Below are positions 31,445-40,255 of a stretch of 64,000 nucleotides of DNA, piece after piece (the first letter of the stretch is position 1; every line of letters begins with the position of its first letter). The notes under the pieces were generated by a model. The model searched no databases. It was not told where the DNA came from and worked only from the letters and a program-made list of their open reading frames with translations. This stretch comes from Breviolum minutum Mf 1.05b.01 (Eukaryota > Sar > Dinophyceae > Suessiales > Symbiodiniaceae): NCBI GenBank assembly GCA_000507305.1, contig DF239138.1, positions 182,773-246,772 on the forward strand, given 5' to 3'. The translations under genes and the position numbers were made by a program.

Positions 31445-34400
31445 CTAGTGTCTTACGGAATGAGGCGGTGCTGAAATCCTTAGTTTCCTCAGTGCTTCAG
31501 TGAATTTCAACTTCACAAGCGCCTTAGTGAACATGTCAGCCAACTGGTCGTTTGAGTCGGTGTAGGTCAGAGAGTAACCCAGTGAAGCAACTGTTTCACT
31601 CAAAGACGCAATGGACAACTTGTGAGTGCGATTCAGGTGCTTCAGTTTTGCGCTGTATCCAGTATTTACTATGTGGATGCATGATTGGTTATCCTCATGT
31701 AAAATTACAGGGATGCTCGCACCAAAAATCATATTCAGCACTGTTTGGACCGGAATAGCATCACCAAACAAACCATCGCTTAAGGCTACAATTTCGCTCT
31801 CTGTGGTGCTTTTAGACACACATTGTTGACGTCTTGAAGACCAAGAAATCGGGAAATGCGTTCCGTTTGGACTTTCTACTGCCAAATATATGCCAGAATG
31901 AGATTTCATGGAACAAACATCACCCCCCAAATCTGCATCGGTGTACAAATGTAAAGACATGTCAGACCAAGACCCTCTTACGGAACACAGGACCCCAAAT
32001 TCGAGTGTTGACTGCATGTAACCAACGAGTCGGCACAACAGTTTGTCGTGGTTGATACTCCATTTCGTGATTCCAGATGCAAGTTTGGTTACAGAATGAC
32101 ACAAATCTGGTCTGCTCAAACGCGCCAACCACAATATCTTCATTAATATTGAAGCTGATTTTTCCCCCAAAAAACCTTGCACGTCCCAATCGCAAATATT
32201 GAGATCGCTTTCGTTTAAATACGGGGTTGCAGCGGTCTTTAGAGGGTGGTTACCTACTGCCTGAACATACAGCTCCACAGCGGACTTACAATATTCCTTC
32301 ATGGAAAGAAACACGTCTTTGCCCCCTTTGACCTCAGTGATCAAGTGGTCTCTGCCTAAGTATCTCCCAGGGATGGTGACACCATCCACCTCCACATGCT
32401 TTTTAAGTTCTGTCCAAAATTCCTCAACAACAGAAGCAGGGCCTGAGCAAATAATGTCGTCTACGTACGCTGCTACCAGGACCTTAGAATTAGTATTCCA
32501 CCAAAGTGAGGGGAAGTTTTCGATTGGAACAAAACACATGGTTGTAGTTAAGATGGAAGATAAATGGGCAAACCAATCGTCACCGGCCTCAGGATGGCCA
32601 TACAACGCCTTTTGCAAACGGACTGCAACCCGTGTGTACAGCTGGTCCCATCCTGGAAGCCAACACAGTCTTGGTAAAATCACCCACGTTGGGGTATCAC
32701 TTCTCAGCCAAGCCTGCAAATAGGCTTTCTTTGCATCTGCTATGCAAACTGTCATATTTGACAACATACCATAAAATAGAACTATTGAAATAGTCCGTAT
32801 GCTGGCCGGTTGCGAATGCAGTTCCTTAAACTTGGCTGGAAGTCCGTTTTGATCTCGTGTTGCGTCTCCACGAAACACTAATCGTCCCTTGTGTTGGGAA
32901 AGCGTGGGCCCCAACTCGTCATGTTTTATGGACCCAATTGCCATTACCTCAGCAATGTGCACCTGTGTGTGGGTTTGTTTTGCCCATCGTTTTAAGGAAT
33001 CTAGTTCACAAACGGAATTATCATCCCATACTTGCATTTGACGCACTTCATGGGCCTCTTTCTGAATTGCCTCAACTGCTTTTGGGTCACCCTCAATTTC
33101 CTTTTTAGAAAGAACTCTGTGAACCAACGCCTGAGCATGTTGAAAACATCTCCCTTCAGAAAGCTGCTCTGAGATCCTGCCCCATTTGTCATACATGTCA
33201 CCCGAATTCTCTCCTACAGGAATGGTTGGCATGGAAGGGATCCCTTTCATGAAAATATCAGGATACAAGGAACACAGGATTGACACTGCCATTTCATGAT
33301 TGTAGAATCCACTAAGGTAAGCTAACCTACCCCCTGCCAAACGGTCGTGGCGGTAACCCTTAGGATGGCAACACCTACGACTATCCAATTCAATGGCCAA
33401 TCGCTCGTGTGTGGTGATGATCCTCCAAGGTTTCAGAGGCTTCAATCCCTTGATTGTCAAATTAAACCCGCAACCGGAAGGGTAAGTTGAAACCATGTTG
33501 TGCTTTGTCATCATGTCACTCAGTTCCTCAACTTCAACCCAACCAGTACAGTAACGGGGCCACTCGAATGTGGCCGATCCTCCTGACTCAATTGCCACAT
33601 CGGCGAGAGAGGAAAAATTTTCAACCAGCATTCTTGATTCTTCTCTCCTAGTTTGCAAATCCTCATCATATTCTTCCCCCAAAACATACCTGTTCAAATG
33701 CTGCCATGAACACCATGGAGTACATGGGAGTGACCCCCATAGATGAAAGGATTCCCCTGCATCGATGCGTTCATGTGCCCAAAGCATGACTTGATGCACG
33801 TGGTGAGGGTTGGTAAGGTCGCAAACATCCCTGGAAAGCCCAATGTATGGAATACCCATTTCTTTACATACTTTGGAAATTTCGCTGTTTCTAGAACAGC
33901 AAAACTCCACAAACCAAGTTTGCCCCCTAGGCCTTCCGACAGGTTTTCTGCCAGCAGCCTGGGCTGCCATGGCTTTTGCCAATCTTTGGCTCAGAAGTTC
34001 CTCCTGAGCCCCTCCAATTTCAATGGCTTCCAAGAAGATAGAAGCTACAGCCGCACTACCCTTCTCAAAGCCTACAACAAGATCTTTGACCCTATTTCCT
34101 GATGCTATCAGAGCTCTTGCTTCTTCTAGTCTGTCAGATTTCTCATTTAAGTTTGGATCATCAAAAATGTCCAAATCCCCTAGAGTGCCTACGTCTCCTG
34201 GGTCTTCAACCGTTGAAGGAGAATAGGAATTCTCGTCATTCAAAGCTTCCTCAGTGTCCGGTGTCCCCCCTTCACGCGCGCTTGAGGCGGGCTCTTTACC
34301 TCGACCTGAGGCAGTTCCCGAATCAGGTTTGATTGGCTCATTCTCATCCAAGAGTCGATTGAATCTCTCTCGACAAGCCTTAGTGTGCCCATATGTGCCA

Positions 34401-35078
34401 TGCTTACACCCATCACATTTAGGGGTACGTCCAAATATCCCAATACGGATGGTGGTTATAGCACGATTCCTTCTCATTCGGGTGTGCACGGTATCTTCGG
34501 TACCCTTTTTGTTTGAAGAACCTCCTTCACCACCGTTCTTTGGATGGTCAATAGGGTTATCAAACTCATTTTCCCCTTCTTCAATGGTTTCCAAATCAGG
34601 AGGGGGAACGTAGCTTTGCCGAATTTCTTTCAAAGTCTCTCGCTGGTTTTCACGACGTCTGTGAGGTGATTCATACAGTTTAGCTTGCAGACAAGTATCA
34701 CAAGTCCTGCATTTAGGAAGGTGGGTCATTAAATGATTGGGGTTCAAATCATCAACCCACAAGTCTGAGTCCTCCGCCTCCCCACTTGGCTCATCAACAT
34801 CCCCTACCGCGCCAGGCGCAGGTTTGGGGCCATTCTCTGGGCCTTTGGTGGTGGATGGAACCTGAAACTCGGCAGGCGTATCTGATACATCTGCCCTGAA
34901 GTCACCCCCCACACGTCCAAAATCCAACTTTTCACCTTTTTTAGGTTGATCCAAGGCACCTTTGCCTCCGTCTTCCGCGCACTGCGCAGGTAAGACAGTG
35001 GCTCCGGACCCTGAACCGTCCTGATCCAAGGTGCTGTCCAAGGCACTTTTGCCTCCGTCTTCCGCGCACTGCGCAGGT
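31236..35078 (+). repeat. GCGCNNNGCGCAGGT motif, five copies
   Basis: Copies at 31236-31250, 31411-31425, 34809-34823, 34977-34991 and 35064-35078, all in one orientation inside the copia element. Three lie within the Pol frame, two in the 3' untranslated region. Each can form a 4-bp GC stem with a 3-base loop. Confidence 0.8.
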
Positions 35079-35641
35079 AAGACTGTGGCTTTGAACCCTG
35101 AACTGTCCTCGATGTCGTTCGCAATGTCTTCTTTGTCAGTGTGGAATGCCCCCCCCATCGAGGGAAGGGAAGGTAAACCATAATCGAGGGAACTATCCAA
35201 TCGAAATATGGGAACATGATGTTCAACACGATGTGCAACAATGCAATGTCCATCTGAAGACTGCAAATATGGAAGTTGAGATGGGGACCAATGGAAACTA
35301 AAATTGGACTCTTGTACCAACTTACCTATTGACATGACCAGTGGGCAGTCCTGTAGGAGGTACATGTTGCTGACCTGTTGCAAGTCTGGACTCCAAATTC
35401 CTAAAGTATCTGAAGCAGGCTTAGTACCACCACCAGTCGTGAAACGCAATGGATATTGAGAAGTGCCACGGACTAAATCAATTGATGAGGATGAAAACCC
35501 TTGACGTTGAAATGCAGAAACACTACCTAGCCATTCCCCAGCCCCAGTATCCCCAACAAACTCAAGAAACGAAGGTTCAGGGGAAGGTGCAACAGCAGAG
35601 GCTGTGGCAGCTGAGATGGTAGCAGCAACAAGGGCAACCAA
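31445..35641 (-). CDS. pol: Copia Pol polyprotein, integrase core missing
   Basis: 1,398 codons from the first ATG; the frame is open back to about 35742, so the true start is probably frameshift-fed from Gag. Domains in order: aspartic protease motif DTGA at residues 31-34; integrase-type zinc site (H-x3-H-x3-C-x2-C) near 305-317; no visible D,D-E core before a Cys/His-containing segment near 420; a methyltransferase-like domain from about 573 (VEFCCSRNSEIS) with LWGSLPCTPW near 634; reverse transcriptase with YVDDI near 1057; RNase H with TDADLGGD near 1230, TESE, HEDNQ near 1313 and LADMFTKAL near 1372. The residues ATVLPAQCAEDGGK occur twice around 190-225. It would copy the element's RNA into cDNA in Gag particles. 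RT and RNase H motifs look intact; integration probably needs help in trans. Confidence 0.9.
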   Translation of the reverse strand: MVALVAATISAATASAVAPSPEPSFLEFVGDTGAGEWLGSVSAFQRQGFSSSSIDLVRGTSQYPLRFTTGGGTKPASDTLGIWSPDLQQVSNMYLLQDCPLVMSIGKLVQESNFSFHWSPSQLPYLQSSDGHCIVAHRVEHHVPIFRLDSSLDYGLPSLPSMGGAFHTDKEDIANDIEDSSGFKATVLPAQCAEDGGKSALDSTLDQDGSGSGATVLPAQCAEDGGKGALDQPKKGEKLDFGRVGGDFRADVSDTPAEFQVPSTTKGPENGPKPAPGAVGDVDEPSGEAEDSDLWVDDLNPNHLMTHLPKCRTCDTCLQAKLYESPHRRRENQRETLKEIRQSYVPPPDLETIEEGENEFDNPIDHPKNGGEGGSSNKKGTEDTVHTRMRRNRAITTIRIGIFGRTPKCDGCKHGTYGHTKACRERFNRLLDENEPIKPDSGTASGRGKEPASSAREGGTPDTEEALNDENSYSPSTVEDPGDVGTLGDLDIFDDPNLNEKSDRLEEARALIASGNRVKDLVVGFEKGSAAVASIFLEAIEIGGAQEELLSQRLAKAMAAQAAGRKPVGRPRGQTWFVEFCCSRNSEISKVCKEMGIPYIGLSRDVCDLTNPHHVHQVMLWAHERIDAGESFHLWGSLPCTPWCSWQHLNRYVLGEEYDEDLQTRREESRMLVENFSSLADVAIESGGSATFEWPRYCTGWVEVEELSDMMTKHNMVSTYPSGCGFNLTIKGLKPLKPWRIITTHERLAIELDSRRCCHPKGYRHDRLAGGRLAYLSGFYNHEMAVSILCSLYPDIFMKGIPSMPTIPVGENSGDMYDKWGRISEQLSEGRCFQHAQALVHRVLSKKEIEGDPKAVEAIQKEAHEVRQMQVWDDNSVCELDSLKRWAKQTHTQVHIAEVMAIGSIKHDELGPTLSQHKGRLVFRGDATRDQNGLPAKFKELHSQPASIRTISIVLFYGMLSNMTVCIADAKKAYLQAWLRSDTPTWVILPRLCWLPGWDQLYTRVAVRLQKALYGHPEAGDDWFAHLSSILTTTMCFVPIENFPSLWWNTNSKVLVAAYVDDIICSGPASVVEEFWTELKKHVEVDGVTIPGRYLGRDHLITEVKGGKDVFLSMKEYCKSAVELYVQAVGNHPLKTAATPYLNESDLNICDWDVQGFLGEKSASILMKILWLARLSRPDLCHSVTKLASGITKWSINHDKLLCRLVGYMQSTLEFGVLCSVRGSWSDMSLHLYTDADLGGDVCSMKSHSGIYLAVESPNGTHFPISWSSRRQQCVSKSTTESEIVALSDGLFGDAIPVQTVLNMIFGASIPVILHEDNQSCIHIVNTGYSAKLKHLNRTHKLSIASLSETVASLGYSLTYTDSNDQLADMFTKALVKLKFTEALRKLRISAPPHSVRH

Positions 35642-35734
35642 ACCTGCTTTGGGGGCAGCTTTAGGTTTCCCAGTAGGTTTGGGAGCTGACTTGGCAACCG
35701 GATCATGCTTGAAAGGGCATTTCTCGCGGTAACA

Positions 35735-35762
35735 TTTACCTTAAAAAAAAATAAATGCAAGG
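35735..35762 (-). promoter_or_regulatory. gag-pol frame junction at a T9 run
   Basis: On the coding strand the junction reads TTTA, nine T, AAGGTAAATG. Gag stops at the TAA within GGTAAA. Pol is open from GGT onward and closed just before it by an overlapping TAA, so the two frames overlap by only about three bases. Skipping one base at TTA-A-GGT would give a correctly spaced C-x7-C-x4-C-x3-H finger. This could be programmed +1 frameshifting or a one-base insertion in a homopolymer. Confidence 0.6.
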
Positions 35763-37955
35763 CATTTCAGCTTTTTGAGCAGCAGTCAGCTCGGAAGTTG
35801 GACCTTTTGATCCTTTGTCATCTTTGGACTTACCTCCTTTGTCGTCTTGCTTCCCTTTTTCAGCGTTCTTGCCTTTCTCCTTACCTTTGTCCTTTGATTT
35901 GCCCTTACCTTTGTCCTTGTTCTTATCGTCACCTTTGCCTTTACCTGGCATCTGGCCTGGCAAAGCATTAGGGTCCTCTTTGGGTTTGGTTTTGCTAGGG
36001 CCTCGACGTAGTTGTTCCTGAATGGCAACTGCGTTTGCATCCATTTGAGATTCCAAAAGCGCTCTGTCTAATTGGTCCCACAACCATTCAAAAGTCTTCA
36101 GGTCAGACCCAATTGGAGAATCCCTGACTTTGTCCACATGACGTCGCATGATGGGATGGCGCTTGAGGCGATCGTACAACCACTTGGCTAGCAGCCGTGG
36201 TTCTGGCTGATCGTCAGGGCCAATTTGATTCATGACATACCTAACCTTATCACGCCATTGCCTCAGTGCCGCAACATTTTCCTGAGGAGCTGGCAAATTG
36301 TACAACTCCAACGCGGTAGTGATTGCACCAGCATTTCGATCAACGTCGAATTCTTTTGCTACCATGTTCAACATGACCCGTCCTCGTGCTTCAACCCCTT
36401 GTGACTCACAACCCTCCAAATACGATTGAAATCTGACCCCAAAAGTGGACCTAAGATGTTCGGGTTTACAAAGTGATGCTGCAATGATGCGGTCAAACCT
36501 GGGGAATTCTTCTGAAGAAGTGGCCAGTGCTTTACATTCAGCCATCGATCGAGCTTGCAATGCCTTATTGAACCATGCAAGGACTATCCCTGTGGAAGAC
36601 CGATCAAAACTCATCACCAATGCCCTCAGTGAATTCTTCCAACTTCGGTAAAGGCCTGCGTCTGTGGGAAGCGTTGGCACCTTAAAATGATGAAGGTCTT
36701 TAGTCCGCAATGACTCGGATTCCAAATCTTTGACTTCCCCAGCACTAGATGGCACATGACTATCGTGAAGATGGTTTTCCTGACTAGGCTGTCCCCCGTC
36801 ACCGAATAGATCAAAGTGAGAACCAGATTGATTCAAAGGAGTACCTGCATGTTGGGAGGAAACACCACGATCGGAAGGTGAACCTTCATCTTCTGCCCAC
36901 CACTTGTCTTGCTTCAGTTCCTGAATTTCTGAATGCAAAACTTGAATCATATCCCTGTCTTTTAAAATTTCGTCCTTCAATCCCCCAACAACACCTTCAA
37001 GCTCTGTGACCTTAGTTTTCAGAGGATTGTGATAGGATTGATCCATTCTCTCCAAACGTCCCAGGATGATTGCAAGGGTTTTCTCAATTTCAACTACCCT
37101 CACGTTGATAGCATGTTCCACACTCCCCGCGCCATTTTGGGTCATTTGGAGTAAGCTAGATTTTAAAGCTTCAATCTCCCTCAAACTGTCTTCTAATCTT
37201 GCATTCAACAGTTTCTCCCTTTCAGCCGCCAAACCCAACGATGCGTTCCGATTGCTAAGCTCTTCACGAAGCTGGGAAACCTGTGCATTAAAGTGCACAT
37301 TGGCCTCCATCATTTGGGACCTGGCCTGCATGACAGCCGCTGCTGCCTCTTGTCTGGCCCCAGTCACTGCCCCAACAGCTTCTGAAATCAATTGCGGGTC
37401 GGGGTTTGGGTTGGAGATGTACTGCTGGACAGTCTGATGATGATGAACTTGCCTCTCATCCTGAAATTGTTGAAACGTTTGGGTGTGATGAACTTGCCGG
37501 TCATCTTGATAAGTCTCAGACCGGTGAAGATGAATTGACGCGCTAGGTGATGGGGATCCCATTGGTTGGTCATGCTCCATGCTAAGTTCAGAGCCTGTTT
37601 GCTGAACGCTAAGCTGATGGCCACCATAAGCTCCCGACTGATGAACACCAACCCCTTCCCCAGTTGTGACAGGATTAGGGACTTGCGAACTAGCCGCATC
37701 TGAATTCATTCCCTCCATCATTTTTCTCCAGGAAGCCCTTTTTCCTACAGGTGGTTTGCCTATACCCGCCCGAAATGGTGACGAGCTTTCAACCCTTTGA
37801 GATTTCTTTCTCTCCTCCTTAAGTCCCCTAACGGATACCCTAGAAGATGAAGAACTCCTACTTTCACCCCCGGAACGGAAACCAACCAAAGCTTCAACTG
37901 GTGAAGACGAACTCAAGGACAAACTCTCTGGACTGACGCTATTTGACGAGTGCAT
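35736..37955 (-). CDS. gag: Copia Gag protein
   Basis: About 739 codons from the ATG at 37955; the frame opens a few codons earlier at a TTG but has no earlier ATG. The N-terminal 60 residues are Ser-rich. A Gln/His-rich stretch and a coiled-coil-like region (about 215-355) follow. Next is a capsid-like part with FKVPTLPTDAGLYRSWKNSL (about 430), then a Lys/Gly repeat tail (KGKGDDKNKDKGKGK) suited to RNA binding. The frame ends PCIYFFLR just as a CCCH zinc finger begins; the rest of the finger (GKC, YREKC, PFKH) is in the Pol frame. Gag would form the particle that packages element RNA. Family assignment rests on position, composition and the zinc finger. Confidence 0.82.
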   Translation of the reverse strand: MHSSNSVSPESLSLSSSSPVEALVGFRSGGESRSSSSSRVSVRGLKEERKKSQRVESSSPFRAGIGKPPVGKRASWRKMMEGMNSDAASSQVPNPVTTGEGVGVHQSGAYGGHQLSVQQTGSELSMEHDQPMGSPSPSASIHLHRSETYQDDRQVHHTQTFQQFQDERQVHHHQTVQQYISNPNPDPQLISEAVGAVTGARQEAAAAVMQARSQMMEANVHFNAQVSQLREELSNRNASLGLAAEREKLLNARLEDSLREIEALKSSLLQMTQNGAGSVEHAINVRVVEIEKTLAIILGRLERMDQSYHNPLKTKVTELEGVVGGLKDEILKDRDMIQVLHSEIQELKQDKWWAEDEGSPSDRGVSSQHAGTPLNQSGSHFDLFGDGGQPSQENHLHDSHVPSSAGEVKDLESESLRTKDLHHFKVPTLPTDAGLYRSWKNSLRALVMSFDRSSTGIVLAWFNKALQARSMAECKALATSSEEFPRFDRIIAASLCKPEHLRSTFGVRFQSYLEGCESQGVEARGRVMLNMVAKEFDVDRNAGAITTALELYNLPAPQENVAALRQWRDKVRYVMNQIGPDDQPEPRLLAKWLYDRLKRHPIMRRHVDKVRDSPIGSDLKTFEWLWDQLDRALLESQMDANAVAIQEQLRRGPSKTKPKEDPNALPGQMPGKGKGDDKNKDKGKGKSKDKGKEKGKNAEKGKQDDKGGKSKDDKGSKGPTSELTAAQKAEMPCIYFFLR

Positions 37956-38044
37956 CCAACGCTTCAACTCAACACCAAATTAAAAAGAAAGACGTAGGTT
38001 TCCCCTGGGAAAACTTAAGAACCGTTTTTTTTTCAATGCAAGGT

Positions 38045-39058
38045 TCAGAGAACGAGCTCTCCCAATTGCTTCTCGGAGTAGATTCTAGGCTCCACCCACT
38101 GCAGCGACTTCTCAAGAACTTCCGAGATCCGAGTGCAAGCACGATGATATCTGCCAGCCAGTTTGGTAAAGTGCACCGTTGCCACACCAGACCAAGCGCA
38201 AGAATCCAGGATGTCCTGCTTGTCGTCGCAATGTAAGCTTACAGCTTCTCTCTGCAATTCTTTCTTGAGTGGATCCGAGGTGATCAACAGTCGAATCAAC
38301 TGCTCTTCCGATACACCGCGGGAGGACAACCAGCGATTCACTGACTTCACTTCCTCGCGAAGGTCTGATCTTCTCTGCTGCGATTGCCACCCCCGATGGC
38401 CAATGTAAGAACAGATGCTCAACCTGTGACGGCTGGATTTGCAAATGAACTCGTAAATGGCACGGCGATTTTCTTGGCTGATGACACTGGAATACGATCG
38501 AGCTCCAGCCACCTCCACGTCCAGGACGTTGTGGAAGTCCAATGACAGTCGCAACTCAACAGATTGACCAGGTGCAGATGGTGACTCTGTTTTCTCGAAA
38601 GAACCTGCTTTCCACACTGGGCCAATGGGCTGTGAGAGACGGGCTGCCAATGATGACGCCTTTTCACTCTCCGATTGGCTTTCCTCAATCGGACGCTTGG
38701 ATCCAACAGTAGTAGCGATCTGAGAAACCGGCCGGGAAGATGAGGACTGTGATCCAGATGCCCTAGGCAGATGTTCACTTTCACCAGCACTGGCAGGAAA
38801 CTCAGATGATTGCTTCAAAGCTTCACCAAGCTCGGACCTTTCACTGGGTTGAGCTCTTGGGAGGCGACGCACTTCAGATGTATAAGATCCCACTTGGCTT
38901 CCAAAGTTGGGAGTCTCTGGATAGTCAGCTTTCGGAATGTATTCACCAGCAAGCGTCTTCTCCCTTAGCTCCTTTTGTCTTCGAGCTTTTGCACCTCCCC
39001 GTTCTCCGCGGGGGCGCTTCGTGATGGCAAATGCCTGAGAACCAAGGCTCTTAACCAC
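38045..39058 (-). CDS. upstream ORF of copia with HAD-like domain, no ATG
   Basis: An open frame of about 337 codons between the 5' LTR and Gag, ending about 90 bases before the Gag ATG. It contains no methionine codon beyond the assumed GTG start, and its first codons overlap the putative primer binding site. Residues 1-165 are basic then Ser/Glu-rich and look disordered. From about 168 the pattern resembles a HAD-superfamily fold: LSLDFHNVLD (nucleophile-type Asp; the second Asp of DxD is His here), LSICSYIG (motif II-like Ser/Thr), and HCDDKQDILDSCAW near 275 (motif IV-like acidic pair). Known: HAD enzymes are mostly phosphatases. The altered motif I suggests binding or altered chemistry. 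HAD membership is inferred from motifs only. Confidence 0.45.
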   Translation of the reverse strand: MVKSLGSQAFAITKRPRGERGGAKARRQKELREKTLAGEYIPKADYPETPNFGSQVGSYTSEVRRLPRAQPSERSELGEALKQSSEFPASAGESEHLPRASGSQSSSSRPVSQIATTVGSKRPIEESQSESEKASSLAARLSQPIGPVWKAGSFEKTESPSAPGQSVELRLSLDFHNVLDVEVAGARSYSSVISQENRRAIYEFICKSSRHRLSICSYIGHRGWQSQQRRSDLREEVKSVNRWLSSRGVSEEQLIRLLITSDPLKKELQREAVSLHCDDKQDILDSCAWSGVATVHFTKLAGRYHRACTRISEVLEKSLQWVEPRIYSEKQLGELVL

Positions 39059-39298
39059 GAAATCTCAAGGAATGAGATCAAACGGGCAATGCCTTTTTCA
39101 TGCCACTTGAGCCAAAGTATTTCAAAGTATTGTCGAATGCCATCATGGCTGTGCTGACCTGTCAGGTCGGATGTCCATCGTGGCTGTGCTGACCTGTCAG
39201 GTCGGATGTCCATCATGGCTATGCTGACCTGTCAAGTCGGAAACACCAAACTGCAAATGTCTATACTAACATCTGGGACTTAGCCCTAAACGTTTCAA
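39057..39298 (-). repeat. 5' LTR
   Basis: Identical to 30731-30972. Carries the same triple 35-bp repeat and TTTGGCTCAAG (complement at 39106-39116). The coding strand continues from the LTR end into TGGTTAAGAGCC, the putative primer binding site. Confidence 0.92.
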
Positions 39299-39353
39299 TT
39301 TTTAAAAAAACATCGATTTTTTCTTACTGATCCCCGCCTGCTAAAAAGTCAAT

Positions 39354-39428
39354 ACCCATAGGATCCATGTATGGTATATTTACCTACATGTTACATTGTT
39401 ACATGTCCCATAGATGGATCCTATGGGT
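39354..39428. repeat. F3 palindrome
   Basis: ACCCATAGGATCCATGTATG ... ATGGATCCTATGGGT, just outside the copia 5' LTR. Confidence 0.75.
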
Positions 39429-39429
39429 T

Positions 39430-39730
39430 TATTTCCCGCGCCTTTAGATTCCCATGAAATTGTACAAGCCATGGAGATGAACCCCTTGCATTCCCATGAT
39501 TCAAAAGTTCACCAACCAATGACAATTCCCAAAACGTCATATATGGATGAGAGAAAAGCAGTTTTCTTCCAAGTTCAATTTGAGCTGTCAAAAATGGGCC
39601 TCTCCTGGTTGTCTGGGTTTAATATGGGGGATGGAAAAAAACAACATTTTATGGGGATTATCCCAAGCCACCATAAGGATCACCTTGATTCACCCGGGTG
39701 GCAACGCATCTTTGAGGCGCAGTGATCACA
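39430..39730. other. intergenic, nothing recognised
   Basis: A forward frame of about 100 codons (39414-39725) lacks any domain and partly overlaps the F3 end. Confidence 0.3.
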
Positions 39731-39732
39731 CA

Positions 39733-39840
39733 CCCTAGACATCCAGGCGAATACCTCCTGAAGGTTTGGTGTTTGATGGGTATGCTTTGGGGGTCCATCC
39801 ATACCGAACCTCACGGAAGTGTTCGCCTGGATGTCTAGGG
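39733..39840. repeat. F8 palindrome
   Basis: CCCTAGACATCCAGGCGAAT ... TTCGCCTGGATGTCTAGGG, flanked by ACA on both sides. Confidence 0.75.
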
Positions 39841-39889
39841 ACAGCAATCGAAGCAGGAAGAAAAGAAGAAAACCAAGGGGACCAGGTTG

Positions 39890-39953
39890 GCACTCATCAT
39901 CCAAAAGGAAGCCAAGCATTTTTTCCATTGTGGCGCTTCAACGACTTCCAGGG
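39890..39953. repeat. F10 fragment
   Basis: CATCATCCAAAAGGAAGCC and CAACGACTTCCAGGG. Followed by a small inverted repeat CCTGGAACC...GGTTCCAGG (39962-40031). Confidence 0.45.
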
Positions 39954-40041
39954 TATATGTACCTGGAACCAATTTGTTGCCTCCAAAAGAAGGTCTTTTC
40001 AAATCAAAACAAGGGACATTTGGGTTCCAGGTGTGTATATA

Positions 40042-40140
40042 TATATATAATTCTAAAAACATAAGTATAAATTATAAATCTATATATATAATATATATAT
40101 AGATTTATAATTTATACTTATGTTTTTAGAATTATATATA
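40042..40140. repeat. 99-bp perfect AT-rich palindrome
   Basis: Perfectly self-complementary around position 40091, with TAATTCTAAAAACATAAG in the left arm. Outer flanks are further TA runs. It would extrude as a cruciform or hairpin. Confidence 0.95.
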
Positions 40141-40157
40141 AATATATATATATATAT

Positions 40158-40255
40158 ACCCTAGATATCCAGTCACACCTGCTTAGAAGGTACGGAAGGA
40201 CCCTCCAAAGATACCTATCCAGCACCTCATCGGCAGGTATTTGGATGTGCCTACG
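40158..40255. repeat. F8-like element
   Basis: CCCTAGATATCCAGTCACACC ... AGGTATTTGGATGTGCCTA. Confidence 0.45.

Larger units (their letters stand above)
30731..39300 (-). mobile_element. Ty1/copia LTR retrotransposon
   Basis: An 8.57-kb element read on the minus strand in the order LTR, upstream ORF, Gag, Pol, LTR. The two 242-bp LTRs are identical in every base compared, which points to recent insertion. TTTAA occurs at 30726-30730 and 39301-39305; accepting it as a 5-bp target duplication adds two terminal bases to the right LTR that differ from the left copy. A G-rich polypurine tract precedes the 3' LTR: its complement is the C-run at about 30975-30983. A sequence starting TGG directly follows the 5' LTR on the coding strand (near 39057) and is the likely primer binding site. 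RT-RNase H at the end of Pol and protease at the front fit the Copia order. Oddities are the missing integrase core, an extra methyltransferase-like domain, and an ATG-less leading ORF. Confidence 0.92.

Noticed and set aside
33000..33960. Calling the Pol extra domain a C5 DNA methyltransferase
   Set aside because: The motif IV equivalent is PCT and other diagnostic C5 motifs (ENV, QRR) were not seen; only a methyltransferase-like call is supported.
30731..39300. Retrovirus or endogenous viral element
   Set aside because: Protease-integrase-RT-RNase H order, absence of an envelope gene and RT type fit Ty1/copia.
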